Source of the DNA: JAAYOS01 sp050950785
GTDB taxonomy: Bacteria; Bacillota; Clostridia; Oscillospirales; JAAYOS01
Assembly (NCBI GenBank): GCA_050950785.1
Contig: JBMNIG010000024.1
Location: 13,009 to 77,008, forward strand
DNA length: 64,000 bases
Direction: 5' to 3'
Shown here: positions 35,182-44,336 of the stretch, in pieces
Position numbering within the stretch: position 1 is the first letter of the stretch
Layout: the number at the start of each line of letters is the position of its first letter
Notes under the pieces: model-generated
Seen by the model: only the letters and a program-made list of their open reading frames with translations
What the model was told of the DNA's origin: nothing
Database searches by the model: none
Position numbers and translations under genes: made by a program

Positions 35182-35237
35182 GCGGTCACTTCCTGCCTGT
35201 AAGCTTAGCAAAATTTTAAGCAGGCATAAAGCCGCTT

Positions 35238-36032
35238 CTATTTTTCAAAAAAATAAGGTGTTCCAATCGAGTTGGGTGGCGCTACATCTACGACCGGATG
35301 GTTTGATTTCGAAATATCAAGAGCTTCAAGCACACCCATTGTAGCTTTCACTGCAAGTTCCGGGGTGTTGTTCTGATCGCTAAGATGGCATAGCGTTATC
35401 CTCCGCGCACCGTGACGCACTGCGTCTGCAACAAGGTCGGCACAGTCGTCGTTGGATAGGTGCCCGCGCCTTCCCAAAATGCGCCGCTTTAGAAATTCGG
35501 GATAAGGACCCTGTAATAGAGAGAATAAATCGTGGTTTGACTCAATAAAAAGACATTCCGTGCCCATCAGTTTGCCTTTTATCTCAGGCGTGATATGCCC
35601 AAGGTCTGTTGCATATCCCAAAGTACTATGGCCTGCGTAAAACCTAAATCCCACACTGTCCGCGGCGTCATGAGGTGTGGAAAACGTCTCAACTCCTATC
35701 TCACCTATTTCAAACTGGTCGCCGGCATAAAAAACTCCGGCCGCTTTATGTATAAAGGGATGGGAAGCTTCTACGCTGCACGCTGTACCAACAGACATGT
35801 AAATCGGTATGGCAGTCCGATGATAAAGCGTTTTGATTCCCTTTATATGGTCACTGTGCTCATGGGTTACTATAACTGCCGACAAATCAGAGAGCTTGAT
35901 ATCAAATTTTTTTAGTTCTTCGGTAAGCCTCCTGCATGATATGCCCGCATCTATCAGTAAATTTGTTGAGCCGTAGGAAAGAATGGCTGCATTGCCCTTC
36001 GATCCGCTGGCAATCGTACAAAAAAACGACAC
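35238..36032 (-). CDS. walJ: MBL-fold metallohydrolase WalJ (YycJ)
   Basis: A 264-residue metallo-beta-lactamase-fold protein. IASGSKGNAAIL near 7 and LLIDAGIS near 25 open the fold; VTHEHSDHIKGI near 54 is the HxHxDH motif; ATDLGHIT near 141 and ESNHD near 163 follow, with LCHLSDQNNTPE near 220. YycJ belongs to the WalRK regulon in Firmicutes, coordinates division with replication and has 5'-exonuclease-like features. Here murA lies between it and yycI. The gene is followed by rlmH. Confidence 0.93.
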   Translation of the reverse strand: MSFFCTIASGSKGNAAILSYGSTNLLIDAGISCRRLTEELKKFDIKLSDLSAVIVTHEHSDHIKGIKTLYHRTAIPIYMSVGTACSVEASHPFIHKAAGVFYAGDQFEIGEIGVETFSTPHDAADSVGFRFYAGHSTLGYATDLGHITPEIKGKLMGTECLFIESNHDLFSLLQGPYPEFLKRRILGRRGHLSNDDCADLVADAVRHGARRITLCHLSDQNNTPELAVKATMGVLEALDISKSNHPVVDVAPPNSIGTPYFFEK

Positions 36033-36071
36033 ATCAATCCTCCGTTGTATTTTGCCTTTGCGGTGACTTAT

Positions 36072-37364
36072 TCACCCTACATCGCTGAGCTCTTCGGAAT
36101 CAGGCACATCCACGCTGAGGATATCTCCCCCAAGGCCACGTACTTTCTCGACCATGTTCTCATAACCACGCTCAATGTGATGCACACCTCTGATTTCTGT
36201 TGTGCCCTTCGCGGCAAGTCCGGCTATCACAAGGGCAGCGCCGGCACGCAAATCACATGCACAAAGAGGTGCACCCGAAAAGCATTCGATTCCTTCTACG
36301 ACAGCTACTTTGCCGTCCACCTGTACCTTGGCTCCCATGCGCTTTAGTTCGTCTACATACTTAAACCTGTTGTCGTAGATCCCCTCTGTAATAACAGATG
36401 TGCCTTCAGCCAGACAGAGCGCCGTTGTGATCTGTGGCTGCATATCTGTAGGAAACCCGGGATAGGGCAGAGTTTTTACATTAGTCTTTTGCAGTTTGTT
36501 TGTTCGAGCAACTAACAGGGCATCATCATATTCCTCAAACTCCAGGCCGATTTCACTAAATTTCGCGGTAATGCACTCAAGGTGCTTGGGAATTACATTC
36601 TTTATGAGGATCCTGCCGCCCGTGGCTGCGGTTGCAGCAATATACGTTCCGGCCTCGATCTGATCCGGAATAATGCTATATGTGCCGCCATGTAGCGATT
36701 CAACACCACGTATTTTAATTACATCGGTACCGGCGCCGGTTATGTTGGCACCCATTGAATTTAGGAAGTTCGCTGTATCTACGACATGGGGCTCCTTTGC
36801 TGCGTTTTCAATGACCGTAAGTCCGTCCGCGAGGGATGCAGCTATCATTACATTGATGGTTGCCCCAACTGTGTTGACGTCAAAATAGACATGTGCTCCT
36901 TTGAGCCGGCCTTCCCGGGCCGTGGCATGGACAAAACCACTTTTTACCTCAACCTCCGCCCCCAGAGCCTCAAAGCCCTTGATATGCTGGTCGATAGGTC
37001 TTACTCCCAAGTCGCAACCACCAGGCATGGCCACGACAGCGTGACCAAAGCGTCCGAGCAGTGCGCCAATCAAATAGTAGGACCCGCGAATTTTTCTCAT
37101 CGCCTCATATGAAGCGCTTGTATTGACAACTGATGTTGCATCGATTTCGACAGTTGAGCCGTTTACCAATCGTACCTTGGCACCAAGCTCACGAAGGATT
37201 TCAAGCATCAGTGTTACATCTATAATTTTAGGAATATTTTCAATCCGAGTCACCCCTCCGACAAGAGCGGAGGATGCAATGACCCCCAGAGCCGCATTTT
37301 TCGCTCCACTAACTGTCACTTCACCGTTGAGTGGCTTTCCACCCCGAATGACGTACTTAATCAC
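36072..37364 (-). CDS. murA: UDP-N-acetylglucosamine 1-carboxyvinyltransferase
   Basis: MurA transfers enolpyruvate from PEP to UDP-GlcNAc, the first committed peptidoglycan step. KYVIRGGKPLNGEVTVSGAK (split) at the start and the Lys of VSGAKNAAL bind substrate; MPGGCDLGVRPIDQH near 112 carries the active-site Cys that fosfomycin alkylates, so the enzyme should be sensitive. Six repeats of the inside-out barrel are complete at 430 residues. I chose GTG at 37364, 5 nt after GGAAGGTG; the longer TTG frame adds five residues. Its location next to walJ and the wal operon ties it to wall-stress control. Confidence 0.95.
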   Translation of the reverse strand: MIKYVIRGGKPLNGEVTVSGAKNAALGVIASSALVGGVTRIENIPKIIDVTLMLEILRELGAKVRLVNGSTVEIDATSVVNTSASYEAMRKIRGSYYLIGALLGRFGHAVVAMPGGCDLGVRPIDQHIKGFEALGAEVEVKSGFVHATAREGRLKGAHVYFDVNTVGATINVMIAASLADGLTVIENAAKEPHVVDTANFLNSMGANITGAGTDVIKIRGVESLHGGTYSIIPDQIEAGTYIAATAATGGRILIKNVIPKHLECITAKFSEIGLEFEEYDDALLVARTNKLQKTNVKTLPYPGFPTDMQPQITTALCLAEGTSVITEGIYDNRFKYVDELKRMGAKVQVDGKVAVVEGIECFSGAPLCACDLRAGAALVIAGLAAKGTTEIRGVHHIERGYENMVEKVRGLGGDILSVDVPDSEELSDVG

Positions 37365-37379
37365 AACAGCACCTTCCAA

Positions 37380-37763
37380 ATTCAGTTATTACTTGCGCAT
37401 TGAGCGCATACGGTACAATTCATCCTGCCGCCGTCGGCGGTTTAAGAAATTCCGAGCATTTACGACTAAATATAACTGTCTTACAAAACACAAAATAATT
37501 AAAATATATTTCCTATCTTGTGCATTTTAGCGTTGAAGAACATATTTTATACCGGCTTTGTTTATATAATTCCCCATTAAAACAGGAACTAAACAACTCA
37601 TGAATAAAAACGAATTAATATAATCCGGCTGTTAAATTATAGCATATAAGAAACCAAAATCAATCAATATTTTCGATTGTATTATTTTAGAAGGGCTTTC
37701 TGCAGATTTTTCCTGAAAAATTTGATAAATTCGACTATTATGACTTATTTGTCAGCTTATAGA
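37380..37763. other. Intergenic region between yycI and murA
   Basis: About 385 A+T-rich bases with no gene. A 14-bp GC palindrome (CCGCCG / CGGCGG near 37432) stands alone near murA. A weak stem with a T-rich tail (CAATC / GATTG near 37660) may end the wal operon. I see no convincing promoter hexamers for murA although one is expected here. Confidence 0.4.
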
Positions 37764-38609
37764 CTATCTTGGTAAACTTCGTTGGCTAACAGGTTCTAAA
37801 GAAATTGCGTCGACATAATACGTGCCCAGGTCGGAGACTATCTCCCAGGCAGGAGTGATCCTTGTAAACCCGGGTGCCGAGCTTTCAGCATAATATCCCA
37901 GAGTAGCTCCCGTTATTTCGCGGCAAGGTGTACCGTTTTTTATCATTTTATCAGCAAAAGCAAATACCGCAGAAGCCAAAGAAACGGAAGGTGTCGCATC
38001 GCACACAAGCGGATTCCCCAGGATCCGGCCTCCTCGCATGGATTCAAGCTCTCCCGAGGCAAAGCTTATTTCATAGTTGCGGTTGAATATCTTTCTGCCG
38101 TTAAGGATCTGTATGCCTTTTACAACGACACCATCCTGGGTTTCCGATGCGCTAAGGTGATCACCGGAAATGTCAATGCCCATCTGCTTGAACACCTCAT
38201 TGGCTCCCTCAAAGCCTGGTTTGATAACCTTGACCCTGTCCTTACCACTAAGAAACACATCAAATAGGCCATCTCCTGAAAGGCGCGCCCAGCTGTCACC
38301 CGATGTCAACATCAAATTACCGCCTCCCAGTTCCTCCATAACCGGTGAGTCCAGGAGGGTGGAAAATGCGGATATCTCCAGATCTGTGTCCCTTTCAACT
38401 TCGAGCATATATAGGGGAGCTGTCTCAGTTTCAAAAATGCCTATGCTGATCGTCACACCCAAGTTGTCCAAGCCTGATACCACATTTTCGATCATCTCAC
38501 GCTCTATTCGGGCATCCTCCATTTTGCGAGAAACAAAGAGGGCTCCAATCAGCAGATTGATCATTAGCAGAAAAAAGATCAGTATTGTCTTAACTTTTGG
38601 CCAATCCAC
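37764..38609 (-). CDS. yycI: YycI-like WalK regulatory membrane protein
   Basis: About 281 residues. The start VDWPKVKTILIFFLLMINLL is the YycI-type short cytoplasmic tip followed by one transmembrane helix; the rest is extracytoplasmic with a YycI-domain C-terminal half (VCDATPSVSLASAVFAFADK). With YycH it holds WalK inactive at the membrane in Bacillus. I chose GTG at 38609, 9 nt after AAGGGA, because the family N-terminus then aligns. Sequence identity by eye is low, so the call leans on topology and operon position. Confidence 0.75.
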   Translation of the reverse strand: MDWPKVKTILIFFLLMINLLIGALFVSRKMEDARIEREMIENVVSGLDNLGVTISIGIFETETAPLYMLEVERDTDLEISAFSTLLDSPVMEELGGGNLMLTSGDSWARLSGDGLFDVFLSGKDRVKVIKPGFEGANEVFKQMGIDISGDHLSASETQDGVVVKGIQILNGRKIFNRNYEISFASGELESMRGGRILGNPLVCDATPSVSLASAVFAFADKMIKNGTPCREITGATLGYYAESSAPGFTRITPAWEIVSDLGTYYVDAISLEPVSQRSLPR

Positions 38610-38687
38610 AGAACCCATTCCCTTCACTGTAAAGCATTCTACAAAAGCGTCATGAAATATCAGCCTTCAAAAGTAAAATGCATTGCA

Positions 38688-40007
38688 CTACTTGCTAAAC
38701 CATTTGATTTCCAACCGTCCAGTGCTATCACCGTCTTTCTCAGCGTAGCACAAACCGCTATCCGCCCCTTCTCCGGCAAGCACTATCGCTGTTTCCAAGG
38801 GCAGAGGCCGGAATGTTTCATCCTCAAGTACAAAGGAACGGAGCTGTACATGAGCATATACGAGTACTCCTCCCCTTATGCGAAAAGTTGCCGCATCAGA
38901 CGAGTTGGACAAGAAGACAGGAACACCGTCAAGAAAATAATCAAATCCGACAGTATACTCATTTTTGTCTTTGTCATACTCAAACCGCGAAAGCCTTAAA
39001 GAAGCATCCCCACATCGCAAACCGGCAGTTTGCTCGGAGAGAAGCCTAATATTTTCAATTATCTCGGCTTCGGAGGATTTTGATACATATATCACATACC
39101 CTTCGGTTTGGCCTTCTTCGGTATCAGAGTATACCAAATCCCCTTTTTCGGACAGGGTAAGGGTCCGTGGCCCATCAACGGCAACAACTGTATTGTCCCG
39201 GCTCTGGGTGTATCTGTTGGAGCTTAGACTCATTCCAAAGGTTTTCAACAGTTCGTTGAAGTCAATATTCTCATGTGATAGCCTGGAAGCAGACGCCACT
39301 CTAATGGGCGGTCTCTTAAACAAAAATAGCTCGTCCATAGGCTTTGGAGCCAATTTTTCATTTTCGAAAGCAAAAACGCATCCATTTGGACTATAGCCTG
39401 TCAAAACCTCTGCTATGTCTGAGGGGTTTACGGCTGTTTTGGAATAAAGATATTTTCTGTTTTCACCGGCAGTAAAGTAAAATCCAACAACGTCGTCGTC
39501 CACCGAAAGTATCAAATGTCGTGCACTGCCAGTGATATGCGGCGACGGTTCAAAGTTCTGCCAGAGTGCAATTGCAGACAGAGGAATGTCTTCAAAATAA
39601 TCATAATAAATGCCGGTTCGCCCTAGTGCGGCGCGCCACTCGTTAACGGATATCTCAGTTGGTTCTGATGCAGAACCTATCGCCTCACCGATCAGGCGCT
39701 TTGTTCTGTCTACAACCTGAGTCACAAGCGTGTTGTCGTATTCGGCGCCATATCTGCCTTCATTTAGCGTTATAGCACATCTAACAGGGCTTGCGGCTTC
39801 CCGCAAATCGTGGACACGCCTTGTTTCAATAGTTACAGCCCCGGGTATATCGATCCCGATAAAGGACAGCAGCTTGCCGGCCTTCTCGTAAAATTTCACA
39901 GGAAGGATCGACGGCTCATATACCCATGTCATTACTGTAAGCCACAACGCGCTAATCAGCAGTAAAATAATAATGATCGTTTTGGCAGTTTCTTTGAAGC
40001 GCCCCAT
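38688..40007 (-). CDS. yycH: YycH-like WalK regulatory membrane protein
   Basis: About 439 residues: a single N-terminal transmembrane helix (KTIIIILLLISALWLTVMTWVY, split, at about 8-30) and a large extracytoplasmic region. YycH partners with YycI to restrain WalK. The ATG at 40007 overlaps the walK stop (TGATG), with GGAGGGG upstream, so translation is coupled to the kinase. It lacks any enzymatic motif. Recognition depends mainly on topology and its fixed place after walK. Confidence 0.78.
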   Translation of the reverse strand: MGRFKETAKTIIIILLLISALWLTVMTWVYEPSILPVKFYEKAGKLLSFIGIDIPGAVTIETRRVHDLREAASPVRCAITLNEGRYGAEYDNTLVTQVVDRTKRLIGEAIGSASEPTEISVNEWRAALGRTGIYYDYFEDIPLSAIALWQNFEPSPHITGSARHLILSVDDDVVGFYFTAGENRKYLYSKTAVNPSDIAEVLTGYSPNGCVFAFENEKLAPKPMDELFLFKRPPIRVASASRLSHENIDFNELLKTFGMSLSSNRYTQSRDNTVVAVDGPRTLTLSEKGDLVYSDTEEGQTEGYVIYVSKSSEAEIIENIRLLSEQTAGLRCGDASLRLSRFEYDKDKNEYTVGFDYFLDGVPVFLSNSSDAATFRIRGGVLVYAHVQLRSFVLEDETFRPLPLETAIVLAGEGADSGLCYAEKDGDSTGRLEIKWFSK

Positions 40008-41773
40008 CACTTTTCTTCCCCTCCAATAGGAAGGTGTACTGTAACCGATGTGCCCTCCCCGTACCTGCTTTCAACAAATATCTTTCCGCCGTGACGCTCA
40101 ATGATTTCCTTTGCGATGGAAAGCCCAAGTCCGCTTCCTCCCGCCTCACGCGAGCGTGCCTTGTCAACCCTGTAAAAGCGCTCAAACAGCCTCTCAAGAT
40201 CCCTCTCCGGAATCCCAACACCGCTGTCTTTTACACAAATCAAAACCGTGTCATCCTCTGACCATGCTTTTATAGAAATTTCGCCACCGTCCGGTGTGTA
40301 CTTTATGGCATTTGACAAAATATTCGTTAGGACCTGCTCAATACGGTCGCTATCGCAATACACATCGGGTAACTGACCCACCAGCTCCATAGTCATGATA
40401 TGTTTATGCTTCATTGCATCCAAATACATGGCCTGGTAGACCCTTTCGATCAACTTGACAGTTTGCACTCGATGGATTTTTAGACCGTCACTTCCATAGT
40501 CAAACCGCGACAAAGTAAGAAGGTCGGATACGATACGCGTCATGCGGTCGCTTTCCTTCATTATAACACCTAAAAAGTTTCGCTGTGTTTCGCGGTCAAT
40601 GTCGTCATTTTCAAGTAGTGTCTCAGTATAGCTTTTGACGTTGGTCAAAGGGGTACGCAGCTCATGGGAGACGTTTGCTACGAATTCACGTCGTACATTT
40701 TCCAACTTCGTCTGTTCGGTAATGTCGTGTATGACCACCATGACTCCGCCTTCCCGATCATTTTCTCCGAAGGGGGCGATGAATAATTCAAGCGAACGCT
40801 CCGATGTGCTGTAATTTGTTTCAAAAAAGTCGGGAGGTTTAATGGATAGCGCGTCCTTTAGCGGAAGTATCATGCCAAAGAGGTCATCATAGTGTATATC
40901 TGTGTCGATCTCTCTACCAATAAGTTCGATGGCGGCCGTATTCATCTGAATCATAGCACCGCTTCTATCAAACGCGCAAACACCATCCGTCATTCTTAGA
41001 AACAGTGTGTTTAGCTTGTTCCTTTCATTTTCAACTGTTTCAAGAGTCGTCTGAAGCTTTTCCGCCATATCGTTAAAAGTTTCGGACAACACTCCGATCT
41101 CGTCACTGGAGTGCACCTCTATTCTTTTTGAAAATTCTCCTTGTGCTATGTCACCTGCAAGGCGAGTCAAGCCCTCAATAGGTGTCGTCATGGTTTTCGA
41201 TAGCAAAAAGCTAAGCAGGATGGATATGACCAAACCAAAAAGCAGCGCTTCAAGAATAATGGTAAAAAGCTGTGTTGTCAGCTCCTGTTGCCGCTGCTTG
41301 AGATCACGAATATAAATGATATATTCCGGTTCACTATCCGCACTGGATGAAATGGGTATGGCTATGTCAATATAAGAAGCTGTTATCGATCTGTTGTCGC
41401 CTATTTTGCCGTTCATAGCCGCTAGTATATTTGGGGTAAGATCGAGGGCATTTTCGTTTTCGCCGTCGGATCCAATTAGGCGCAAACCGGATTTTGCGTC
41501 CAGGATATAAAAGTTTCTGTTATTGGGGTCAATTCCAAGATTGCCGCTGTATGTCTCCAAAACTTCGCGCAAACTATCAGCGCCCTCACTTACGGCTATC
41601 CGCAATCTTGAAACAAATTCCTCGTTTTTGAACATTGTTGCCATTTGATCGGAGAATTCGTCCAAATGGTACACTGCTACATTACTAATCAGGAATGTTC
41701 CCACAACAGCCATAATAGAGAGCATCAGTAGTGACATGATCAATACAAGCTTCAGATATAGACTTCGGAACAT
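40007..41773 (-). CDS. walK: Sensor histidine kinase WalK
   Basis: A 588-residue essential wall-homeostasis kinase. Layout: transmembrane helix about 8-30, extracytoplasmic PAS-like domain 31-165, second helix 168-190, HAMP near 192-245, cytoplasmic PAS (LNTLFLRMTDGVCAFDRSG) near 255-350, HisKA with phospho-acceptor His in VSHELRTPLTNVKSYTE near 370 and HATPase with NAIKYTPDGG (N box), DSGVGIPERDLERLFERF and GGSGLGLSIAKEI. All catalytic motifs are intact. It starts 3 nt after walR with GGAGG upstream. Signals are thought to be lipid II and wall intermediates; YycHI act as restrainers. Confidence 0.95.
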   Translation of the reverse strand: MFRSLYLKLVLIMSLLMLSIMAVVGTFLISNVAVYHLDEFSDQMATMFKNEEFVSRLRIAVSEGADSLREVLETYSGNLGIDPNNRNFYILDAKSGLRLIGSDGENENALDLTPNILAAMNGKIGDNRSITASYIDIAIPISSSADSEPEYIIYIRDLKQRQQELTTQLFTIILEALLFGLVISILLSFLLSKTMTTPIEGLTRLAGDIAQGEFSKRIEVHSSDEIGVLSETFNDMAEKLQTTLETVENERNKLNTLFLRMTDGVCAFDRSGAMIQMNTAAIELIGREIDTDIHYDDLFGMILPLKDALSIKPPDFFETNYSTSERSLELFIAPFGENDREGGVMVVIHDITEQTKLENVRREFVANVSHELRTPLTNVKSYTETLLENDDIDRETQRNFLGVIMKESDRMTRIVSDLLTLSRFDYGSDGLKIHRVQTVKLIERVYQAMYLDAMKHKHIMTMELVGQLPDVYCDSDRIEQVLTNILSNAIKYTPDGGEISIKAWSEDDTVLICVKDSGVGIPERDLERLFERFYRVDKARSREAGGSGLGLSIAKEIIERHGGKIFVESRYGEGTSVTVHLPIGGEEK

Positions 41774-41776
41774 GCA

Positions 41777-42481
41777 TCAAGCCTCCGTGAACATATAACC
41801 TGCACCGCGCCTTGTTATTATGTAGCGAGGATTTGCCGGATCATCTTCAACCTTTTCGCGAAGTCTGCGAATCGTCACGTCTACTGTTCGTATGTCTCCA
41901 TAGAATTCGTAGTTCCAAACCTTTTCCATCAGTTCCTCTCTGCTGAACACCTTGTTTGGTGATGAGGCAAGAAACCTTATAAGTTCAAACTCCCGCTGTG
42001 TCAGGTCTAAAGGCTTCTCGTTTTTCAAAACCTCAAGGCGTCCTAAATCGATTCGCAAATCACCTGCAACGATCTGGTCACCCTCCCTCAAAGATCCGGC
42101 AGCGCTCTCCTCCATTTTGCTACGCCGGATATTTGCCTTTATACGGGCTAACAGCTCCCGCATTGAGAATGGCTTTGTTATGTAGTCGTCAGCGCCGATT
42201 TCCAATCCAAGTATTTTGTCCGACTCCTCTTCCCGTGCGGTAAGCATTATTACAGGCGTTGTAGCACCTTGCTCTCGAAGCTTCCTGCACACCTCGAATC
42301 CATCAAGTTTTGGAAGCATCACATCAAGCAAAATCAAATCCGGATTGTCAGATTTGGCAAGGGCAAGACCTGTCTCTCCGTCCATTGCCTCTATCGTCTC
42401 GTAACCCTCTCGCCTAAGATTAAAACTCAATATATCAATAATAGACTTTTCATCTTCGACGATTAGTAACTTTTTGTCCAT
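41777..42481 (-). CDS. walR: Response regulator WalR (OmpR family)
   Basis: A 234-residue OmpR/PhoB-type regulator. Receiver domain with the acidic pair in IVEDEKS, phospho-acceptor Asp53 in LILLDVMLPKLDG, Thr in VIMLTAREE and Lys in YITKPFSMRELLARI. The C-terminal winged helix contains LTQREFELIRFLASSPNKVFS (split), ending RRGAGYMF. First gene of walR-walK-yycH-yycI, which controls peptidoglycan hydrolases. GGAGGAG precedes the ATG. Confidence 0.96.
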   Translation of the reverse strand: MDKKLLIVEDEKSIIDILSFNLRREGYETIEAMDGETGLALAKSDNPDLILLDVMLPKLDGFEVCRKLREQGATTPVIMLTAREEESDKILGLEIGADDYITKPFSMRELLARIKANIRRSKMEESAAGSLREGDQIVAGDLRIDLGRLEVLKNEKPLDLTQREFELIRFLASSPNKVFSREELMEKVWNYEFYGDIRTVDVTIRRLREKVEDDPANPRYIITRRGAGYMFTEA

Positions 42482-42522
42482 AAATCTCCTCCGAACTACT
42501 CCCGATGGAGTTTTACTGCTCC

Positions 42523-42531
42523 ATTATATCA
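42523..42531 (-). promoter_or_regulatory. Extended -10 promoter of the wal operon
   Basis: TGATATAAT on the minus strand is an extended -10 element, 42 bp before the walR ATG. No strong -35 is visible. Confidence 0.45.
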
Positions 42532-42609
42532 TAGAAAGCAAACTTAGGCATTATTTTTTGATATTTTGCAACAATTGAGAACCTTTCCATTTTTATCGAG
42601 GTCGAGCGC

Positions 42610-42638
42610 TTGACAATTACCATACTACCTTATAATAT
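42610..42638 (+). promoter_or_regulatory. Promoter of the ECF S-component gene
   Basis: A consensus TTGACA is followed by TAATAT at 17 nt (or by an overlapping TATAAT at 15 nt). It lies about 30 bp upstream of the start codon on the plus strand. Confidence 0.6.
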
Positions 42639-42666
42639 TAAAAAGATTCGAAAAGGAGGATTCTTC

Positions 42667-43242
42667 ATGCGTAGGCGCAAACTAACAATGTATGATATAA
42701 TCGGCGTTGGCTTTATGTCGGCACTCGTATTTGTCGCTTCCCAGATCAGTTTTCCCATCCCATCTATCCTTGGTCTTACCAGAATACATCTCGGAAATGC
42801 GTTCTGCCTTCTCTCCGGCTTCCTTCTTGGTGGACTCAAAGGTGGTTTGGCGGCTGGCATTGGCTCGATGTTTTTCGACCTGGTAAACCCCGCCTATGTC
42901 TCGGAGGCTCCAATAACATTTATTAATAAGTTCATGATGGGTTTTGTCTGCGGCAGTATCTCTTTAACCAAAAAAACAACCAACTTTAACATACTACGCA
43001 ACATCGTGGCCGGCATATTGGGTGCTTTAACATATGTTCTGCTTTATCTGTCCAAGACATTTATAGGCGATGTGTACTTCCTTCGGGCAGAAGTGGCAAC
43101 AGCCCTATTAGATGTGCTGATAAAAGCTCGAGTCTCACTCATAAATGCTGCTATAGCAGTTATTATTTCGGTTCCTGCATCCGCGGTAATACTGCTTGCA
43201 CTTTCGAACACTCTCTTGTTCCGAAAGATCCGTTCTCTATGA
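42667..43242 (+). CDS. ECF transporter substrate-binding (S) component
   Basis: A 191-residue integral membrane protein with about six hydrophobic helices, short polar ends and no nucleotide-binding motif, typical of energy-coupling factor S components. Segments such as IHLGNAFCLLSGFLLGGLKGG and GSMFFDLVNPAYVSEAP match the family of vitamin or small-molecule S proteins. The substrate is not readable and no EcfA/T genes are nearby, so it probably uses a shared EcfAAT module. I chose ATG at 42667, 7 nt after AAGGAGG. It is transcribed divergently from walR and ends in a strong terminator. Confidence 0.82.
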   Translation: MRRRKLTMYDIIGVGFMSALVFVASQISFPIPSILGLTRIHLGNAFCLLSGFLLGGLKGGLAAGIGSMFFDLVNPAYVSEAPITFINKFMMGFVCGSISLTKKTTNFNILRNIVAGILGALTYVLLYLSKTFIGDVYFLRAEVATALLDVLIKARVSLINAAIAVIISVPASAVILLALSNTLLFRKIRSL

Positions 43243-43365
43243 CTTATTTCTAGTTGTTTTGTTCCTTAATGATCCACGAGTGTTAACGCGGTGACAGGTT
43301 CCTTTCCAGTTGGTTGGAACATGAGGACAGTTCCTTGTCCCTGTTACCTATACCCGTGTCCCACC

Positions 43366-43403
43366 AAGTTCCAAAGGGTCGACAAGATCCTTTGGAACTT
43401 TTT
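43366..43403 (+). terminator. Terminator of the ECF S-component gene
   Basis: A 10-bp stem (GTTCCAAAGG / CCTTTGGAAC) is followed by five T on the plus strand. Just upstream, 43290-43345 contains imperfect ACAGGTTCC/ACAGTTCCTTGTCC fragments like those of the REP-type repeats elsewhere in the window. Confidence 0.75.
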
Positions 43404-43440
43404 ATATACTTTCACGTCAAAAATCGGTTTACATCAAACT

Positions 43441-43515
43441 CTAGCCGAAAGCCCGTGACTTCAGTCAGCGGCTTTAGTCAGTGGGATGAAATCCTCTGAC
43501 TTTAGTCATGGGGAG
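43441..43515. mobile_element. Possible IS200/IS605-family end remnant
   Basis: Three versions of GTGACTTCAGTCA / GACTTTAGTCATGGGG occur in 75 bp. Short hairpins of this wording are typical of IS200/IS605 ends. No tnpA or tnpB is in the window, so this would be a solo scar. Recognition is by resemblance only. Confidence 0.35.
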
Positions 43516-43528
43516 TGTCCATTGACTC

Positions 43529-43564
43529 AAAAAAATCGCCCTGCCGGTTAGGAGGAGTCCGGCA
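43529..43564 (-). terminator. Terminator of the agr operon
   Basis: A GCCGG / CCGGC stem lies 20 bp past the LytTR gene stop, followed on the minus strand by AGGGCGA and seven T. It closes the agr locus. Confidence 0.6.
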
Positions 43565-43582
43565 AGGCCTGGCTGCAGAGAA

Positions 43583-44305
43583 TTACAGTTTTTTGTTGCG
43601 CAATAAGCACATCCCCATTGTGCGTTGCATTATAACAATCTCTTCCCCAAGAGATGTTTTAACACATGTTTTGTTAGCCTCAACCCACACTTTGCGAACA
43701 TGTATTGGATTTGCTATACAATTGCCTTGTGATCTAACAAATCCCAATGGCAGTAACTGTTCCTCAATTGCAGAAAGGTCGGCTCTGATTTTCGCATTGA
43801 TCATTTTACCTGATTTGAAATAGTAAACGTAAGTCTGACGATTCCCGCATTTGCAAAAGCAGATTATATCCTGGCTAGGCAGCGCAATAAAACTCTTGTC
43901 AGTGGTTATGAGCACTGTCTTTCTTATTTCGTTTATTCTCTGAAGTGCTTCCGCTAGAACCAACTTCAGTTTTGCTTTCGACACAGGCCTAACCAGATAG
44001 TTAAATGCTGAAACTTTAAATCCGTCTTCCCATTGATCAGCTTTGGATGAAAGAAAAACGATCAATGTTTCCCGGCTCAATATACGTATTTGATCTGCAA
44101 TTCCCAAACCGTTATAGCTGCTTGTTGCATCATGTTCGATAAGCGCAAGACCAAAGCCGATACCCATTGAATTGAGGATCTCAGAACTTGAACTGAACTC
44201 GAAAACCTCAATTTTATTATCGTTTTCTCTTTCAAATTCCCTCAGTATACTGACCAAAGCTGCCCTACGAGACTCTAAATGGTCAACTACGGCAACATTT
44301 ATCAT
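43583..44305 (-). CDS. LytTR regulator with degenerate (pseudo-)receiver domain
   Basis: A 240-residue two-domain regulator that aligns along its length with the AgrA-like protein encoded at 46575-47326. The receiver has lost key residues: the second acidic-pocket residue is His9 (VAVVDHL), the phospho-acceptor position is Glu57 (LALIEHDATSS), and the conserved Lys is Arg in NYLVRPVSK. The C-terminal LytTR DNA-binding domain (about 145-235; LPSQDIICFCKCGNRQTYVY and GFVRSQGNCIANPIHVRKV) looks intact. Phosphorylation control is therefore unlikely; it may be constitutively active, or may dimerise with or compete against AgrA. Start ATG at 44305 with GGGAAGAG; 31 nt after agrB. Confidence 0.85.
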   Translation of the reverse strand: MINVAVVDHLESRRAALVSILREFERENDNKIEVFEFSSSSEILNSMGIGFGLALIEHDATSSYNGLGIADQIRILSRETLIVFLSSKADQWEDGFKVSAFNYLVRPVSKAKLKLVLAEALQRINEIRKTVLITTDKSFIALPSQDIICFCKCGNRQTYVYYFKSGKMINAKIRADLSAIEEQLLPLGFVRSQGNCIANPIHVRKVWVEANKTCVKTSLGEEIVIMQRTMGMCLLRNKKL

Positions 44306-44336
44306 TGAACTCTTCCCTAAAGGTAATAGCAGTTTT

